From: Lentisphaeria bacterium
Lineage (GTDB): Bacteria > Verrucomicrobiota > Lentisphaeria > Victivallales > UBA1829
Direction: 5' to 3'
Length of the DNA: 44,860 bases
Assembly: GCA_017503375.1 (NCBI GenBank)
Contig: JAFVTF010000121.1
Span: 1 to 44,860 of the forward strand
The position numbers and the translations under genes were made by a program. Positions 1 through 8,524 of this stretch are shown piece by piece. The notes below the pieces were generated by a model, which saw only the letters and a program-made list of their open reading frames with translations, did not search any database and was not told the origin of the DNA. Position 1 is the first letter of the stretch; each line of letters starts with the position of its first letter.

Positions 1-191
1 GTTACCCAAGAGAAAAATTTTTATTTCTTTTGAGAAATCGGTCGGTAATAACCAAAAATGCCTCCGTACACTCAGTACACTCCGTTTTCTCCGTACGAAA
101 ATGTGCTTTCAAATTTCAGGTTTTGCAACAGCCCCATCTTTGGGTAAATTGAACAGAAAAATTTACCAACCTATAATCTTGAATGTAAAAC
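1..191. other. Non-coding edge with inverted-repeat remnants
   Basis: No gene is seen here. An inverted repeat, TTACCCAAGA at 2–11 and TCTTTGGGTAA near 139–149, brackets a stretch with reiterated CCGTAC/AGTACACTCCG words (about 64–97). The 15-mer TTTTGCAACAGCCCC at 121–135 recurs in reverse orientation at 44642–44656 and resembles the ends of some insertion sequences. A TTTACCAACCT word near 161–171 also occurs in the MITE-like elements. These look like remnants of mobile or interspersed repeats; no transposase is present. Confidence 0.4.
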
Positions 192-2171
192 TTATTTTAT
201 ACTATTCTTTTCAAATTCCAGCAGGTAGACACCGTATGCTTTTTCCGGGAACGGAATGACGAATTTTCCGTTTTTGTCTGCTTTGAATTCTTTTATGCTT
301 TCTGCATCGGGGGATTCATCTGAAACCGTTTTCATCCTGCAAATCCGGTAGCCGGACGGCAGTTGGAGGTTCAGTTTGTCCGTGATGGTAATGTACCGGG
401 CAAACAGCAGATGAACGGTTTCTTTTTTATCAACAGAAGCCAGATAATAATTTCCCGGCTGTTCCTGTTCCATCTTCACAGGGAGGGCTTTTCCGTTTTT
501 CCGGATGAATTCCGTATAAAGACAGAGTGCATAGTAAACTTTATATGGAGAATCAGGGTCGGAGAAAAGTCCGTAAAAACCGTAAGATGCCCATATATAG
601 AAATATGCCATATCTGTGGTGTCCTGCATCAGAATGATGGAAGCTGCAGAAAATGCGGCATTTTCTGTTGTCAGATGGTCATCAAAATAATTCTTTTTCC
701 AGCTTCTTGGACACATGTGCCATTCGGAAATAAAGATTTCAGCATTGTCAAACCCATGTTTCCGGGAGATTTCACGCATAGTTACTGCCTGATCGGAAAA
801 ATCCTGAGGCGATCTCCGGTTGTAGGCTGTTTTTCCGAGAAAGTCCAGGGGAAGATTGTTCTTACGGCAAAATGCACAGAACTCATCGACTTTTTCCAAT
901 GCGATCGCCTCTGGACCACCCACTTTCATATCCGGAAATGCTTTCCTGATTTCTGTTGCAAAACATTTGTAAAGCTCAAGATATTTTTCATAAGGCCCTG
1001 TAAAAAGATTGTAGATTCCGTCGGGTTCTTCCCACAGACAGGCATGGGTGATATCCAGATTCATCCCGTTGTGCCAGCCTTGTGTGTAATGACGCAGGAT
1101 ATTGACACAGATCTCTGCCCATTTCTGAGGATCTGCCGGAGGATTGACACGGAACGTTGTTCCGGAGTGTTCAATGGATTCCCCGAATCGGAATTCAATG
1201 GGAGTGTCGCAATCTTTCACATGGCTCAAATAAAGATCAGTCGGAGCAAAATCATAATTTTCCGGATCATTGTGGTCCGCCCGGAACAGGGGAAATATTC
1301 TGCTGACATCGATCAGAGCATAACCTGGATCGCACAATGCCGCATCATGATGCCGGACTCTTGCGGGACCCAATCTTTTGAAAAGAGCTTTTTCTTTTTC
1401 CACACGTCCGGCAGAAGAGATCCGGGGGGAATTATTCATGCCGAGGATATTTTTATACGGTTCAGAACCGCATTCTTCCGGATTTAAAGTAATTGCAGCT
1501 GTTTTGTACGAATCATTCATCAGGGCTGTGACGGAATAACAAGCCGGAGATCCGGATTTTTCTGTAAAGACTCCATTGATCCAGTGATCTTTTTTCGCAT
1601 AAATATCTTTGACAGGGGTCAGAATATTCCATTCCCGGATACATTCCCAGTTCGGATCACGGTGACTGTGCATGGCAGAAAATTTCAGCGGTTCCCCATC
1701 AGATGGAGATTTCCGTTCCAGAAGATCAAAAGGAATAGCAATGGTTGTTTCCCAGATATAACCGGAACGCTGTTCCCGTATTTTCATTGCATATTTCAAA
1801 CCGGAACATTCTTTGACTTCATCGTTCACGGTGATTTCACAGGAACCTTCCTCTCTCGCAACGATTTTGAGAATTCTTTCCTCCTGCATTTTTCCGAGAG
1901 AAAAGAGAAAATGAAAACATGGTCTTTCGGAAACAACGGAGTCTTTCGTGATTCTCAATGTATCAGGAGTGGAAGCAGTTGTATGAATATAGAGACTTGT
2001 TTTATCATACAGCATGTAAAATTTGATTTTTACAGATGATTTTTCCACATTCCGCAGACTGAAAAAATCACAGAACGAATCTGCGTTTTTCCAAACGGAA
2101 AGGTTATTTTTTACTTCCTGTGTGATGGGAGCTTTTGCTGTGAAATAGATTCTGAATGATTTCTCTATCAT
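192..2171 (-). CDS. GH39-like (clan GH-A) glycoside hydrolase
   Basis: This is a 659-aa protein without a signal peptide, so probably cytoplasmic. Residues about 1–200 look like a β-sandwich resembling CBM9/DOMON carbohydrate-binding modules (FYMLYDKTSLYIHT near 51–64). Residues about 240–560 look like a TIM barrel of the β-xylosidase/iduronidase (GH39-like) type. The likely acid/base is E382 in LWEEPD (NEP-like) and the likely nucleophile is E483 in ISEWHM. A β-rich tail follows, as in GH39 enzymes. The start is backed by a strong AAGGAGG Shine-Dalgarno sequence seven to eight bases upstream. It is divergent from the Dabb/DUF4838 genes, which suggests a shared glycan-use role. The substrate cannot be read from the sequence, and assignment to GH39 rather than another GH-A family is tentative. 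Confidence 0.7.
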   Translation of the reverse strand: MIEKSFRIYFTAKAPITQEVKNNLSVWKNADSFCDFFSLRNVEKSSVKIKFYMLYDKTSLYIHTTASTPDTLRITKDSVVSERPCFHFLFSLGKMQEERILKIVAREEGSCEITVNDEVKECSGLKYAMKIREQRSGYIWETTIAIPFDLLERKSPSDGEPLKFSAMHSHRDPNWECIREWNILTPVKDIYAKKDHWINGVFTEKSGSPACYSVTALMNDSYKTAAITLNPEECGSEPYKNILGMNNSPRISSAGRVEKEKALFKRLGPARVRHHDAALCDPGYALIDVSRIFPLFRADHNDPENYDFAPTDLYLSHVKDCDTPIEFRFGESIEHSGTTFRVNPPADPQKWAEICVNILRHYTQGWHNGMNLDITHACLWEEPDGIYNLFTGPYEKYLELYKCFATEIRKAFPDMKVGGPEAIALEKVDEFCAFCRKNNLPLDFLGKTAYNRRSPQDFSDQAVTMREISRKHGFDNAEIFISEWHMCPRSWKKNYFDDHLTTENAAFSAASIILMQDTTDMAYFYIWASYGFYGLFSDPDSPYKVYYALCLYTEFIRKNGKALPVKMEQEQPGNYYLASVDKKETVHLLFARYITITDKLNLQLPSGYRICRMKTVSDESPDAESIKEFKADKNGKFVIPFPEKAYGVYLLEFEKNSIK

Positions 2172-2193
2172 TGTTCAACCTCCTTTTTTTATT

Positions 2194-2324
2194 GGCTCTA
2201 TTCCTGATAAAGGTTGATTTTTGAAACCTTTTTGCGGCATTCCGATTTTTGCAGCGTAAAAATCAAAATGCCATCATAAAGCTTTAACAGCATAAGGATT
2301 GACCAACCCCTATGGGGAACACGC
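2194..2324 (+). repeat. Short copy of MITE-like terminal-inverted-repeat element
   Basis: The left end GGCTCTATTCCTGATA (2194–2209) and right end TATGGGGAACACGC (2311–2324) are diverged forms of the terminal repeats of the element at 2510–2704. The core at 2225–2285 (AACCTTTTTGCGGCATTCC…) is shared with the copies at 2510–2704 and 44669–44860. It forms an imperfect hairpin with GGCATTCCGATTTTT at 2236–2250 facing the complementary arm at 2257–2272. This copy lacks the roughly 65-bp middle segment of the others. It lies directly upstream of the glycosidase ribosome binding site. Confidence 0.6.
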
Positions 2325-2462
2325 TTTTTTATTGAACATCTATCATATACTTGACGGAGATAATCTAGCGTAAAAAAAGTAGAATACAAATCTGTTTGCA
2401 TGATTAATTTTGATAATTTCTGAAAAAAGTTAAAAATCAATCCTGTTTTCCCGGAAAAACAG

Positions 2463-2490
2463 TTGAAAAATAACAAAGATGTGTTAAATT
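2463..2490 (+). promoter_or_regulatory. Candidate promoter for the Dabb–DUF4838 genes
   Basis: TTGAAA at 2463–2468 and TAAATT at 2485–2490 are 16 bp apart, matching the pattern seen before several other genes in this window. Transcription would begin around 2497, just ahead of the MITE-like element at 2510–2704, so the element would form most of the 5' leader. This is a sequence match only. Confidence 0.35.
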
Positions 2491-2509
2491 TTTTTAATTA
2501 GAAAAATCA

Positions 2510-2704
2510 GGCTCTGTTCCCAATATAGATTGGTAAATCTTTTTACTCTTTTATTTAACTTTAAGATGGTATTTTGATTTTTTGTGCTGCAAAAATCGGA
2601 ATGCCGCAAAAAGGTTTTGGAAAAAGGGGTGGATTCCGTCTTCGCCTTTCAGGCTACGCCGTGACAAGTTGAGGAGGGGAACAGCCTTTATTGGGAACAG
2701 AGCC
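2510..2704 (-). mobile_element. 195-bp MITE-like element with perfect 16-bp terminal inverted repeats
   Basis: GGCTCTGTTCCCAATA at 2510–2525 is the exact reverse complement of the last 16 bases, 2689–2704. The flanks AAAAATCA (2502–2509) and AAAAATTA (2705–2712) match at 7 of 8 positions and may be an 8-bp target-site duplication, although the site is A-rich. It contains no ORF long enough for a transposase. The core hairpin (AAAATCGGAATGCCGC side) is shared with copies at 2194–2324 and 44669–44860. Orientation is given relative to the right-edge copy. It would need a transposase supplied from elsewhere. Confidence 0.7.
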
Positions 2705-2735
2705 AAAAATTAAAAACCAAAGAAGGAATTGAAAA

Positions 2736-3041
2736 ATGGTCAAACACATTATTCTCTGGAAACTCAAACCAGAATATTCTACTGACAAAAAAGCGGAAGT
2801 GCTTGCCGGAATCAAAAAGAATCTTGAAGCTCTTGCCGGAGTCGTTCCCGGTCTTGTGGAAATCAAAGTAAATTGCGAAAATGTTCTTGCCAGTTCCAAT
2901 GCTGATCTGATGCTTGACTCCACTCTGGAAAGTGTTGAGGCTCTGAAAGGATATGCAGTTCATCCGGCACATGTTGCCGCGGCAGATACTTTTATCCGTC
3001 CGTTTACAGAAGTCCGGCTTTGTCTGGATTATGAAATCTGA
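2736..3041 (+). CDS. Dabb (stress-responsive α/β-barrel) family protein
   Basis: This 101-aa protein matches the Dabb family in length and pattern: the N-terminal MVKHIILWKLKPE strand, a helix rich in Lys/Ala/Glu (about 18–33), GVVPGLVEIKVN in the middle and an HPAHVAAAD…F motif near 76–90. The family forms a dimeric ferredoxin-like barrel. Some members act in stress responses or small-molecule catabolism, but most lack a known reaction. AAGGAA lies eight bases before the start. It is the first gene of a likely operon with a 46-aa ORF and the DUF4838 protein. A role in handling an aldehyde or sugar intermediate is inference only. Confidence 0.85.
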   Translation: MVKHIILWKLKPEYSTDKKAEVLAGIKKNLEALAGVVPGLVEIKVNCENVLASSNADLMLDSTLESVEALKGYAVHPAHVAAADTFIRPFTEVRLCLDYEI

Positions 3042-3067
3042 AATACAAAGAAAAAGGGAATGAAAAA

Positions 3068-3208
3068 ATGAAGTTTTTTTTGGGACAAGAACCAAAAAAT
3101 CATTCTGGAAAATCATTTACCTGGCGAAAGCAGTCCCAGATTACTCAGGTCGATCCTGTCTGGGGAGCGATTTCTGCCTATACTTCAGGTTATTCACCCT
3201 ATAACTGA
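3068..3208 (+). CDS. 46-aa small protein, unknown
   Basis: This is an ORF starting MKFFLGQEPKN and ending SGYSPYN, with no recognisable domain, signal peptide or membrane segment. It fits tightly in the operon: it begins 26 bases after the Dabb stop, has AAGGGA upstream, and its stop overlaps the AAGGA ribosome binding site of the next gene, which starts ten bases later. This packing, and the lack of any other content in the gap, is the main reason to believe it. It could instead be a leader ORF coupled to translation of the DUF4838 gene. Confidence 0.4.
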   Translation: MKFFLGQEPKNHSGKSFTWRKQSQITQVDPVWGAISAYTSGYSPYN

Positions 3209-3218
3209 AGGATGTTTT

Positions 3219-5759
3219 ATGTTGAATACAAAAAAACTCTCTGTATTGTTTTTTGCCGGAATCGTTGGAATCCTTTCCGCTTATGATGTCAAGACCAAAG
3301 AGCTTGTTCCGGTAAAATTTGAGAAAGCTCCGGCTCATTCAGCTGTCAAAATGGTGGAAAATGGCAAACTTAATTTTGCCATCGTGGCAGATTTGAATGC
3401 CGAACGGAAAATGCAGCGCAAAAATAAAACAGAAAAAAGTATTGCTCCTGCCATTGAGATCCTCAAAGAGGCTTTCCGGAAATGTACCGGTACAGAACCG
3501 GCGGTTCTTGACGTGAAAGATGCCGCAAAAGCCAAGTTTATGATTCTGGTCGGAGATAATGAACTCACCCGGAAATATGGCGTGAATGTGAAAAAACTTC
3601 CGCCCCAGGGCTTGGCGGTCAAAACCTTTGAGAAAGGAATCATTCTTGCCGGAAATGATTCTTCTCTGATCGAAGGTTACAACATGAAACCGCTGGAAGG
3701 AAAAGGTTCCAGTACCGGAACAAAATATGCCGCATACGATTTCGTGGAACGGTTCCTCGGAGTCCGTTATTTCTTCCCCGGAGAATACGGGACCCTCTGG
3801 CCCCAAGTCAAAGGCCTTGTTCTTGCACCGGTCCATTATACGGATGCTCCTTACATGGATGGCAGAAACGGGATTTACTATCTTGGCGACAGTATCCGGA
3901 AACCCGCTTCCAAGAAATTCTGGGAACCCTATCTCGGCAAATTGAAAGAGAGCGATCAGCTGTTCTGGGATCGCTGGCGCATGGGCAGAACCATTCCCGG
4001 CGGCGGGACCCATTGTCCGTTCCCCGAACGGATCGCCAAGGCATATCCGGATAAATTGGAAACCATTTTCTACAAATCTCCTGCCGGAAATCACTGGTAT
4101 AATCCGAAAGCACACATCGGAAATTACTATGACCCGATCAATCTGGAATTTGCAGACCTCCTGATTGATTCCGTTAAAAAATATTATCAGTCCAACGGAA
4201 AAATCGACGAAGGCGGATACAAACATGCCTGTAACGCAACATATTTTTCATTCGGAATCTGCGATACTCTTCTGCCTGACAGCGAAGTTATCAATCATCC
4301 AATTGTGAAAAAGCTCGGTCTTGTCACAGAAAAAGATTTGAAACGTTATGCCGGAGGAGACAGTCAGAAATCTGCCGCAATGGCAAATATTTACGGTCGT
4401 CTGCACCAGTATCTTGCAAAGAAACTGCAGAAGGAACTTCCCGGAAAGAGTCTTTATATCATGGCATATTACAACGTTCAGTTTGCCGCCGATGATCCCC
4501 GTTGGACTTTGCCGGAAAACACGGAAGTCTTTCTCTGTCTCGGCGATACACCGAACGGGATCCGTAGCAAAAAGAAACGTGATTTTATTGTCAGAGTTGC
4601 AAAAGAATGGTATGAATCTCTCGGAAAGCGTCCTGTTCAGGGACTTTGGCTTTATGCCGGAACAAATCCCTTTGTGCAGGCGGTCAACGGGGAAATGGTC
4701 GGGGATATTCCGAAAGTTCTCGGAAAATATTTCGGCAGAACCACAATGTTCTATGACCATTGTATCAATGCTCCCGGACATATCTGGCATTATTACTACT
4801 CGGCTTATGCGGCATACCGTTCCATGTGGAATCCGTATTGGGATGCAGCCGCAGCGATTGATGCTCACTGGGCACCGTTCTACGGAAAAGAAACCGGAAA
4901 ATATCTGAAAGAATTCCATCAGCTGCTCCGTGATTGTTATATGAAATACGCCGTTGATAAAGAAGGTTCCGGACGAAATGTTGTTTATCCGATGCCGGAA
5001 CTCCTGAAGATGGAAAAACTTCTTGCGGCGGCGCAGAAATCTGCCAAGCCGGGAACTGTGGAAGCACAGCGTTTGAAACTCTTCATGGCACCCTGGAAAA
5101 AAGCCATTGAATCAGTGAAGAATCAGCTCTCTTATGAGCGTCCTGTTTATAACGTTTACCAGCTTCTCAGAAAAGATAAAGTTTCCATCGACGGTTATGG
5201 AAAGGAAGCGTTCTGGACAAAAGTGAAGCCCATGAAACTGATGGACCCCAAGGGAAGCAGTACGCCGCTGAAATATCCGGCATCCGTGAAGCTTGCATGG
5301 GATAAAACAGGAGTTTACGGCCTTTTTGAAACAAAATATCCCACCACGGTCAGCAAGGAAAAGGATGTGTTTTATAATGACAACTTTGAAGTATTTTTCT
5401 CCCCCGGAATGGGAAAAGAAGTGGAATTCCAGTTTGTCTTTGACCCGTTGAAACAGATGTTCCTGGGAACAAAACGGCATCTGCCGATCCCCCAGCCCTT
5501 TGATTCTTTCTGGAAGGCTCCCGGTTTCAAACTGGAATCCAGATACGGGAAAGATTCCTGGACTGCCGAATTCTATATTCCTTTCACTGTTTTCAAAACA
5601 GAAAACTCAGTTCCGAAGGTCTACGATACATGGCATTGCAATATTGTCCGCAACAAAGCCGGAAAGAACCGGGAATACAGCGGAACTGCCATGACACTGG
5701 GAAATAATCACAATTTAAATATGTATGGACTCATCAAATTTGCAGGGAAAGGAGAATAA
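3219..5759 (+). CDS. Secreted DUF4838 carbohydrate-active protein with C-terminal CBM9-like domain
   Basis: This is an 846-aa protein. An N-terminal signal peptide (KKLSVLFFAGIVGILSA, cut near 21) is followed by an α/β domain (about 45–165) like the N-terminal domain of GH67/GH20 enzymes. The DUF4838 region begins at about 174 with DFVERFLGVRYFFPGEYG, a motif typical of that family. The last about 190 residues (from about 654, VSIDGYGKEAFW) resemble a CBM9-type sugar-binding sandwich. DUF4838 proteins are abundant in polysaccharide-degrading gut bacteria and are presumed glycosidases, but I know of no established reaction. The start has AAGGA seven bases upstream. It is co-directional and tightly linked with the following secreted protein. 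Confidence 0.8.
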   Translation: MLNTKKLSVLFFAGIVGILSAYDVKTKELVPVKFEKAPAHSAVKMVENGKLNFAIVADLNAERKMQRKNKTEKSIAPAIEILKEAFRKCTGTEPAVLDVKDAAKAKFMILVGDNELTRKYGVNVKKLPPQGLAVKTFEKGIILAGNDSSLIEGYNMKPLEGKGSSTGTKYAAYDFVERFLGVRYFFPGEYGTLWPQVKGLVLAPVHYTDAPYMDGRNGIYYLGDSIRKPASKKFWEPYLGKLKESDQLFWDRWRMGRTIPGGGTHCPFPERIAKAYPDKLETIFYKSPAGNHWYNPKAHIGNYYDPINLEFADLLIDSVKKYYQSNGKIDEGGYKHACNATYFSFGICDTLLPDSEVINHPIVKKLGLVTEKDLKRYAGGDSQKSAAMANIYGRLHQYLAKKLQKELPGKSLYIMAYYNVQFAADDPRWTLPENTEVFLCLGDTPNGIRSKKKRDFIVRVAKEWYESLGKRPVQGLWLYAGTNPFVQAVNGEMVGDIPKVLGKYFGRTTMFYDHCINAPGHIWHYYYSAYAAYRSMWNPYWDAAAAIDAHWAPFYGKETGKYLKEFHQLLRDCYMKYAVDKEGSGRNVVYPMPELLKMEKLLAAAQKSAKPGTVEAQRLKLFMAPWKKAIESVKNQLSYERPVYNVYQLLRKDKVSIDGYGKEAFWTKVKPMKLMDPKGSSTPLKYPASVKLAWDKTGVYGLFETKYPTTVSKEKDVFYNDNFEVFFSPGMGKEVEFQFVFDPLKQMFLGTKRHLPIPQPFDSFWKAPGFKLESRYGKDSWTAEFYIPFTVFKTENSVPKVYDTWHCNIVRNKAGKNREYSGTAMTLGNNHNLNMYGLIKFAGKGE

Positions 5760-5762
5760 ATT

Positions 5763-6659
5763 ATGAAATTGAAACACCTTGCAGCCGCACTTGTACTTAC
5801 AGCCGGAACCGTATTTGCTCAGGAGACTGCATCCGTCAGGGCAGATGTTAAACAGATGCATGTCTATATGCCTCAGAGCTGGGCTGTCAGACAGGGGGCT
5901 ATGATCTCCAATAAATTGAATGCCTACGAAGTCATTCTTGCTATGACTAAAACCAATGGAAAGAAGCCGGCTGAGACGGGAATCCGTATTTGGGCTGGTG
6001 ATTATGGTTTCTGTCCGCTTACCCAGAGCTTTCAGTTGGAAGTTAACGGAATTCCTCTGAAAAAACTGAATGTCAAGGCAAGCGATGTCCAGCCATGGAA
6101 AGAAGGTAAAAATACCGGACTCAAAATAGCTTTGAACTTTGACGGCTGTAAAATGAATGTGATTTTCTACATGCGTCCGGATTCTCCTGTTCTCTGGGGG
6201 ATGGTCAAACCTGCTGCCGATACACTGGAAGAACCGAAAAAGGTGACTCTGACCTTTACCTGTATTCCATCCACTCTTGCCCGGAAAAACAAGGTTCCTG
6301 TCTGGGGCGGTCCTGAATATGCCAGAGAAGTCGTTGCTACGACAAAAACGTACCCTGCACACGCAAAAATTTATCCTTTAAACAAAGCTGATACGGAATA
6401 CATTTTCCGCGATGCCAAGTTTGACGGCTCAGCGCAGGATAAGAGCAAAGGACAGGGACCTGTCTGGCTTCAGATCGATCAGACAAACGTTTTGAAAGGA
6501 CAGCTCCGTTCTACAAATGAATGGACCAACTGGCTTCGCGTTGAACTGAATCCGAAAATGAAAGATTTCAAATTCGGAATGTGGCAGCAGAAAGCAGTTA
6601 TTTCCAATGCAGACTTTGATAAGAAACTGAAAGCTGAAAAAGCAGCATTTACCCGTTGA
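5763..6659 (+). CDS. Secreted protein of unknown function
   Basis: This is a 298-aa protein with a clear signal peptide (MKLKHLAAALVLTAGTVFA, cut before Gln20). The mature part is β-rich with many Trp and Lys residues and shows no catalytic motif I recognise. It begins three bases after the DUF4838 stop, with GGAGAAT before it, so the two are almost certainly co-transcribed and perhaps translationally coupled. A role alongside the DUF4838 protein, such as binding or processing glycan outside the cytoplasm, is inferred from position alone. Confidence 0.7.
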   Translation: MKLKHLAAALVLTAGTVFAQETASVRADVKQMHVYMPQSWAVRQGAMISNKLNAYEVILAMTKTNGKKPAETGIRIWAGDYGFCPLTQSFQLEVNGIPLKKLNVKASDVQPWKEGKNTGLKIALNFDGCKMNVIFYMRPDSPVLWGMVKPAADTLEEPKKVTLTFTCIPSTLARKNKVPVWGGPEYAREVVATTKTYPAHAKIYPLNKADTEYIFRDAKFDGSAQDKSKGQGPVWLQIDQTNVLKGQLRSTNEWTNWLRVELNPKMKDFKFGMWQQKAVISNADFDKKLKAEKAAFTR

Positions 6660-6666
6660 GATACAG

Positions 6667-7323
6667 ATGAAAAAACTGATTGTTTTTGATCTTGACGGAA
6701 CCTTGATCGATTCCCTGGGCGGAATTGCTGCATCCATAAACAGAACCCGGGCCGATTACGGCTTTGCGCCGCTTGCCCGGGAGTTGATCTCTTCATTTAC
6801 CGGGGATGGTGCAGTCAAACTGCTGGAACGATCCTTTGCGGATGTCGTGCTGCCTGTTCCGGTGGAAGAAGCTATGGAACGCATGATCCGGAATTATGCA
6901 GATAAACCTGTAACTGATACAGCATTGTATCCCGGCGTGGCAGAGGGGATGAAAGTTCTGCAGGAATCCGGCTGTCTTCTGAATGTTGTCAGCAATAAAC
7001 CAGTGGTCGTCGGGGAAAAGATACTGACACATTTCGGGATTATGCCGTATTTGACAGAAAATATCGGCGGAGGTTCCGGTTTTCCGTTGAAACCTGCACC
7101 GGATGCACTGTTTTATCTGATGAAAAAATATCAGGTTTCACAGGAAAATGTGTGGATGGTCGGAGATCATCATACAGATTTGAATTTTGCCTTGAACGGA
7201 GGCGTCCGGAGTATCTTCTGCAAATACGGTTTCGGGACTCAGGGAAATGTTCCTTTTACCTCAGAAGCGGAATCCTTTTCAGACTGTGTTGAAATTCTTT
7301 CAGCGAGTTTGACGGAAATGTGA
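6667..7323 (+). CDS. HAD-family phosphatase, phosphoglycolate-phosphatase-like
   Basis: This is a 218-aa HAD hydrolase. Motif I is FDLDGT with D8 (nucleophile) and D10. A helical cap domain follows (about 16–85), then motif II in NVVSNKP, the motif III lysine in LKPAPD, and motif IV in MVGDHHTDLNFA. This is the layout of Gph-type phosphatases (subfamily IA cap), not of the capless KdsC phosphatase, although kdsD follows. It starts eight bases after the preceding stop. The substrate is uncertain: 2-phosphoglycolate or another small phosphomonoester. Confidence 0.85.
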   Translation: MKKLIVFDLDGTLIDSLGGIAASINRTRADYGFAPLARELISSFTGDGAVKLLERSFADVVLPVPVEEAMERMIRNYADKPVTDTALYPGVAEGMKVLQESGCLLNVVSNKPVVVGEKILTHFGIMPYLTENIGGGSGFPLKPAPDALFYLMKKYQVSQENVWMVGDHHTDLNFALNGGVRSIFCKYGFGTQGNVPFTSEAESFSDCVEILSASLTEM

Positions 7324-7344
7324 AGATGTTTTTCGGAAAAGAGC

Positions 7345-7372
7345 TTGAAAAAACAGAAAATTGTAGTACCTT
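7345..7372 (+). promoter_or_regulatory. Candidate promoter for kdsD
   Basis: TTGAAA at 7345–7350 and TACCTT at 7367–7372 have 16-bp spacing, in the 89-bp gap after the HAD gene and about 40 bases before the kdsD start. It fits the pattern of other promoters in the window; there is no other support. Confidence 0.35.
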
Positions 7373-7412
7373 AAGAAGAATGAAATTTTCTGTAAAATAA
7401 AGGTGAAAGATC

Positions 7413-8390
7413 ATGGACAGAGCATTGGCATTGGAAAAAGCCCGGGAAGTATTGGATATTGAAATTGCCGGGATTGCACAGATCCGCGATTCCCTTGGGG
7501 ATTCCTTTCTGGAACTTGTGGAAACGATTATTGATTTGATCAATAACGGCGGTAAAATTGTCGTGACAGGTGTCGGCAAGAGCGGTCATATCGGGAAAAA
7601 GATGGCTGCCAGTCTTGCCAGTACCGGTTCGACTGCAATCTTTCTGCATCCGGTGGAAGCCATGCATGGTGATCTCGGGATGATTCAGGAAGGGGATTTG
7701 CTGCTGGCATTGAGTTACAGCGGTGAAACGGATGAACTGCTTCATGTAATTCTTCCTGCAAAACGTCTGGGTGTGAAAATTGCAAGTTTTTCCGGCAATG
7801 CGGAATCTTCTCTTGCAAAACTCAGTGATATTGCAGTTGTTGCACCTGTTCCCAGAGAAGCATGTCCGTTCAATCTTGCTCCTACAACATCTTCCACGGC
7901 ACATCTTGCACTCGGTGATGCGCTGGCTGTTACTCTTATGCAGCTCCGTCACTTCACCAAGTCCGATTATGGCAGACTTCATCCCTCCGGAGCAATCGGA
8001 CGTGCGGTTACCATGAAGGTCTCCGATGTGATGCGTGACAGTGACCGTATGGCAAAAGTCATGGCGGATGCAACCGTTGCGGAAACACTGGTCAAGATGA
8101 CAGAAGCCCGCTGCGGTTCCGCGATTATTGCGGATGCGGAAAACAATCTTCTGGGAATTTTCACAGATGGAGATTTCCGCCGGATTGCCCAGACCCCCGG
8201 AATTTTTGAAAAGAAGATCGGGGAAGTGATGGTGAAGAATCCGATTTCCATCCGCTTTGATGCATTTGCAGTGGAGATTTTGAAGGTTGTGGAAAATAAA
8301 GCAATCGACGATCTTCCGGTTGTTGATGCCGCCGGAAAGGTGGTCGGTCTTGTAGATATACAGGATCTTCCCGGCTTGAAATTGATGTAA
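7413..8390 (+). CDS. kdsD: Arabinose-5-phosphate isomerase (KpsF/GutQ/KdsD family)
   Basis: The enzyme converts ribulose 5-phosphate to arabinose 5-phosphate, the first step to Kdo for lipopolysaccharide. The 325-aa length equals that of full KdsD proteins. A SIS domain occupies about 35–175, with GVGKSGHIGKK (K56 in the active-site loop), HPVEAMHGDLG and SYSGETDELL. Two CBS domains follow, at about 204–260 (VSDVM…) and 269–325 (IGEVMVKNPIS). Together with the GT9 and GT2 genes further along, it points to a Gram-negative-type outer membrane with Kdo-containing lipopolysaccharide. Confidence 0.95.
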   Translation: MDRALALEKAREVLDIEIAGIAQIRDSLGDSFLELVETIIDLINNGGKIVVTGVGKSGHIGKKMAASLASTGSTAIFLHPVEAMHGDLGMIQEGDLLLALSYSGETDELLHVILPAKRLGVKIASFSGNAESSLAKLSDIAVVAPVPREACPFNLAPTTSSTAHLALGDALAVTLMQLRHFTKSDYGRLHPSGAIGRAVTMKVSDVMRDSDRMAKVMADATVAETLVKMTEARCGSAIIADAENNLLGIFTDGDFRRIAQTPGIFEKKIGEVMVKNPISIRFDAFAVEILKVVENKAIDDLPVVDAAGKVVGLVDIQDLPGLKLM

Positions 8391-8447
8391 AAAGAGACAA
8401 AAACCTCTTGATTTTGAGTTCATTTTGAAAAAAAACAAAAAATGGAC

Positions 8448-8475
8448 TTGCGAAATCAAAAAAAGGTGATATATT
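8448..8475 (+). promoter_or_regulatory. Candidate promoter for rplU
   Basis: TTGCGA at 8448–8453 and TATATT at 8470–8475 have 16-bp spacing, about 50 bases before the rplU start. It is one of the better −10 matches in the window, as expected for a ribosomal protein gene. Confidence 0.45.
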
Positions 8476-8524
8476 ATATGTCTCTATGGATTTTTGTACA
8501 CAAACAACAATAGGAGATAGAAAG

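Noticed and set aside
363..1487. 374-aa plus-strand open frame
   Set aside because: It lies antisense to the GH39-like gene, which shows family motifs and a strong ribosome binding site.
2198..2476. 92-aa minus-strand open frame between the glycosidase and the repeat element
   Set aside because: It runs through the MITE-like copy at 2194–2324, has biased AT-rich composition and no convincing ribosome binding site.
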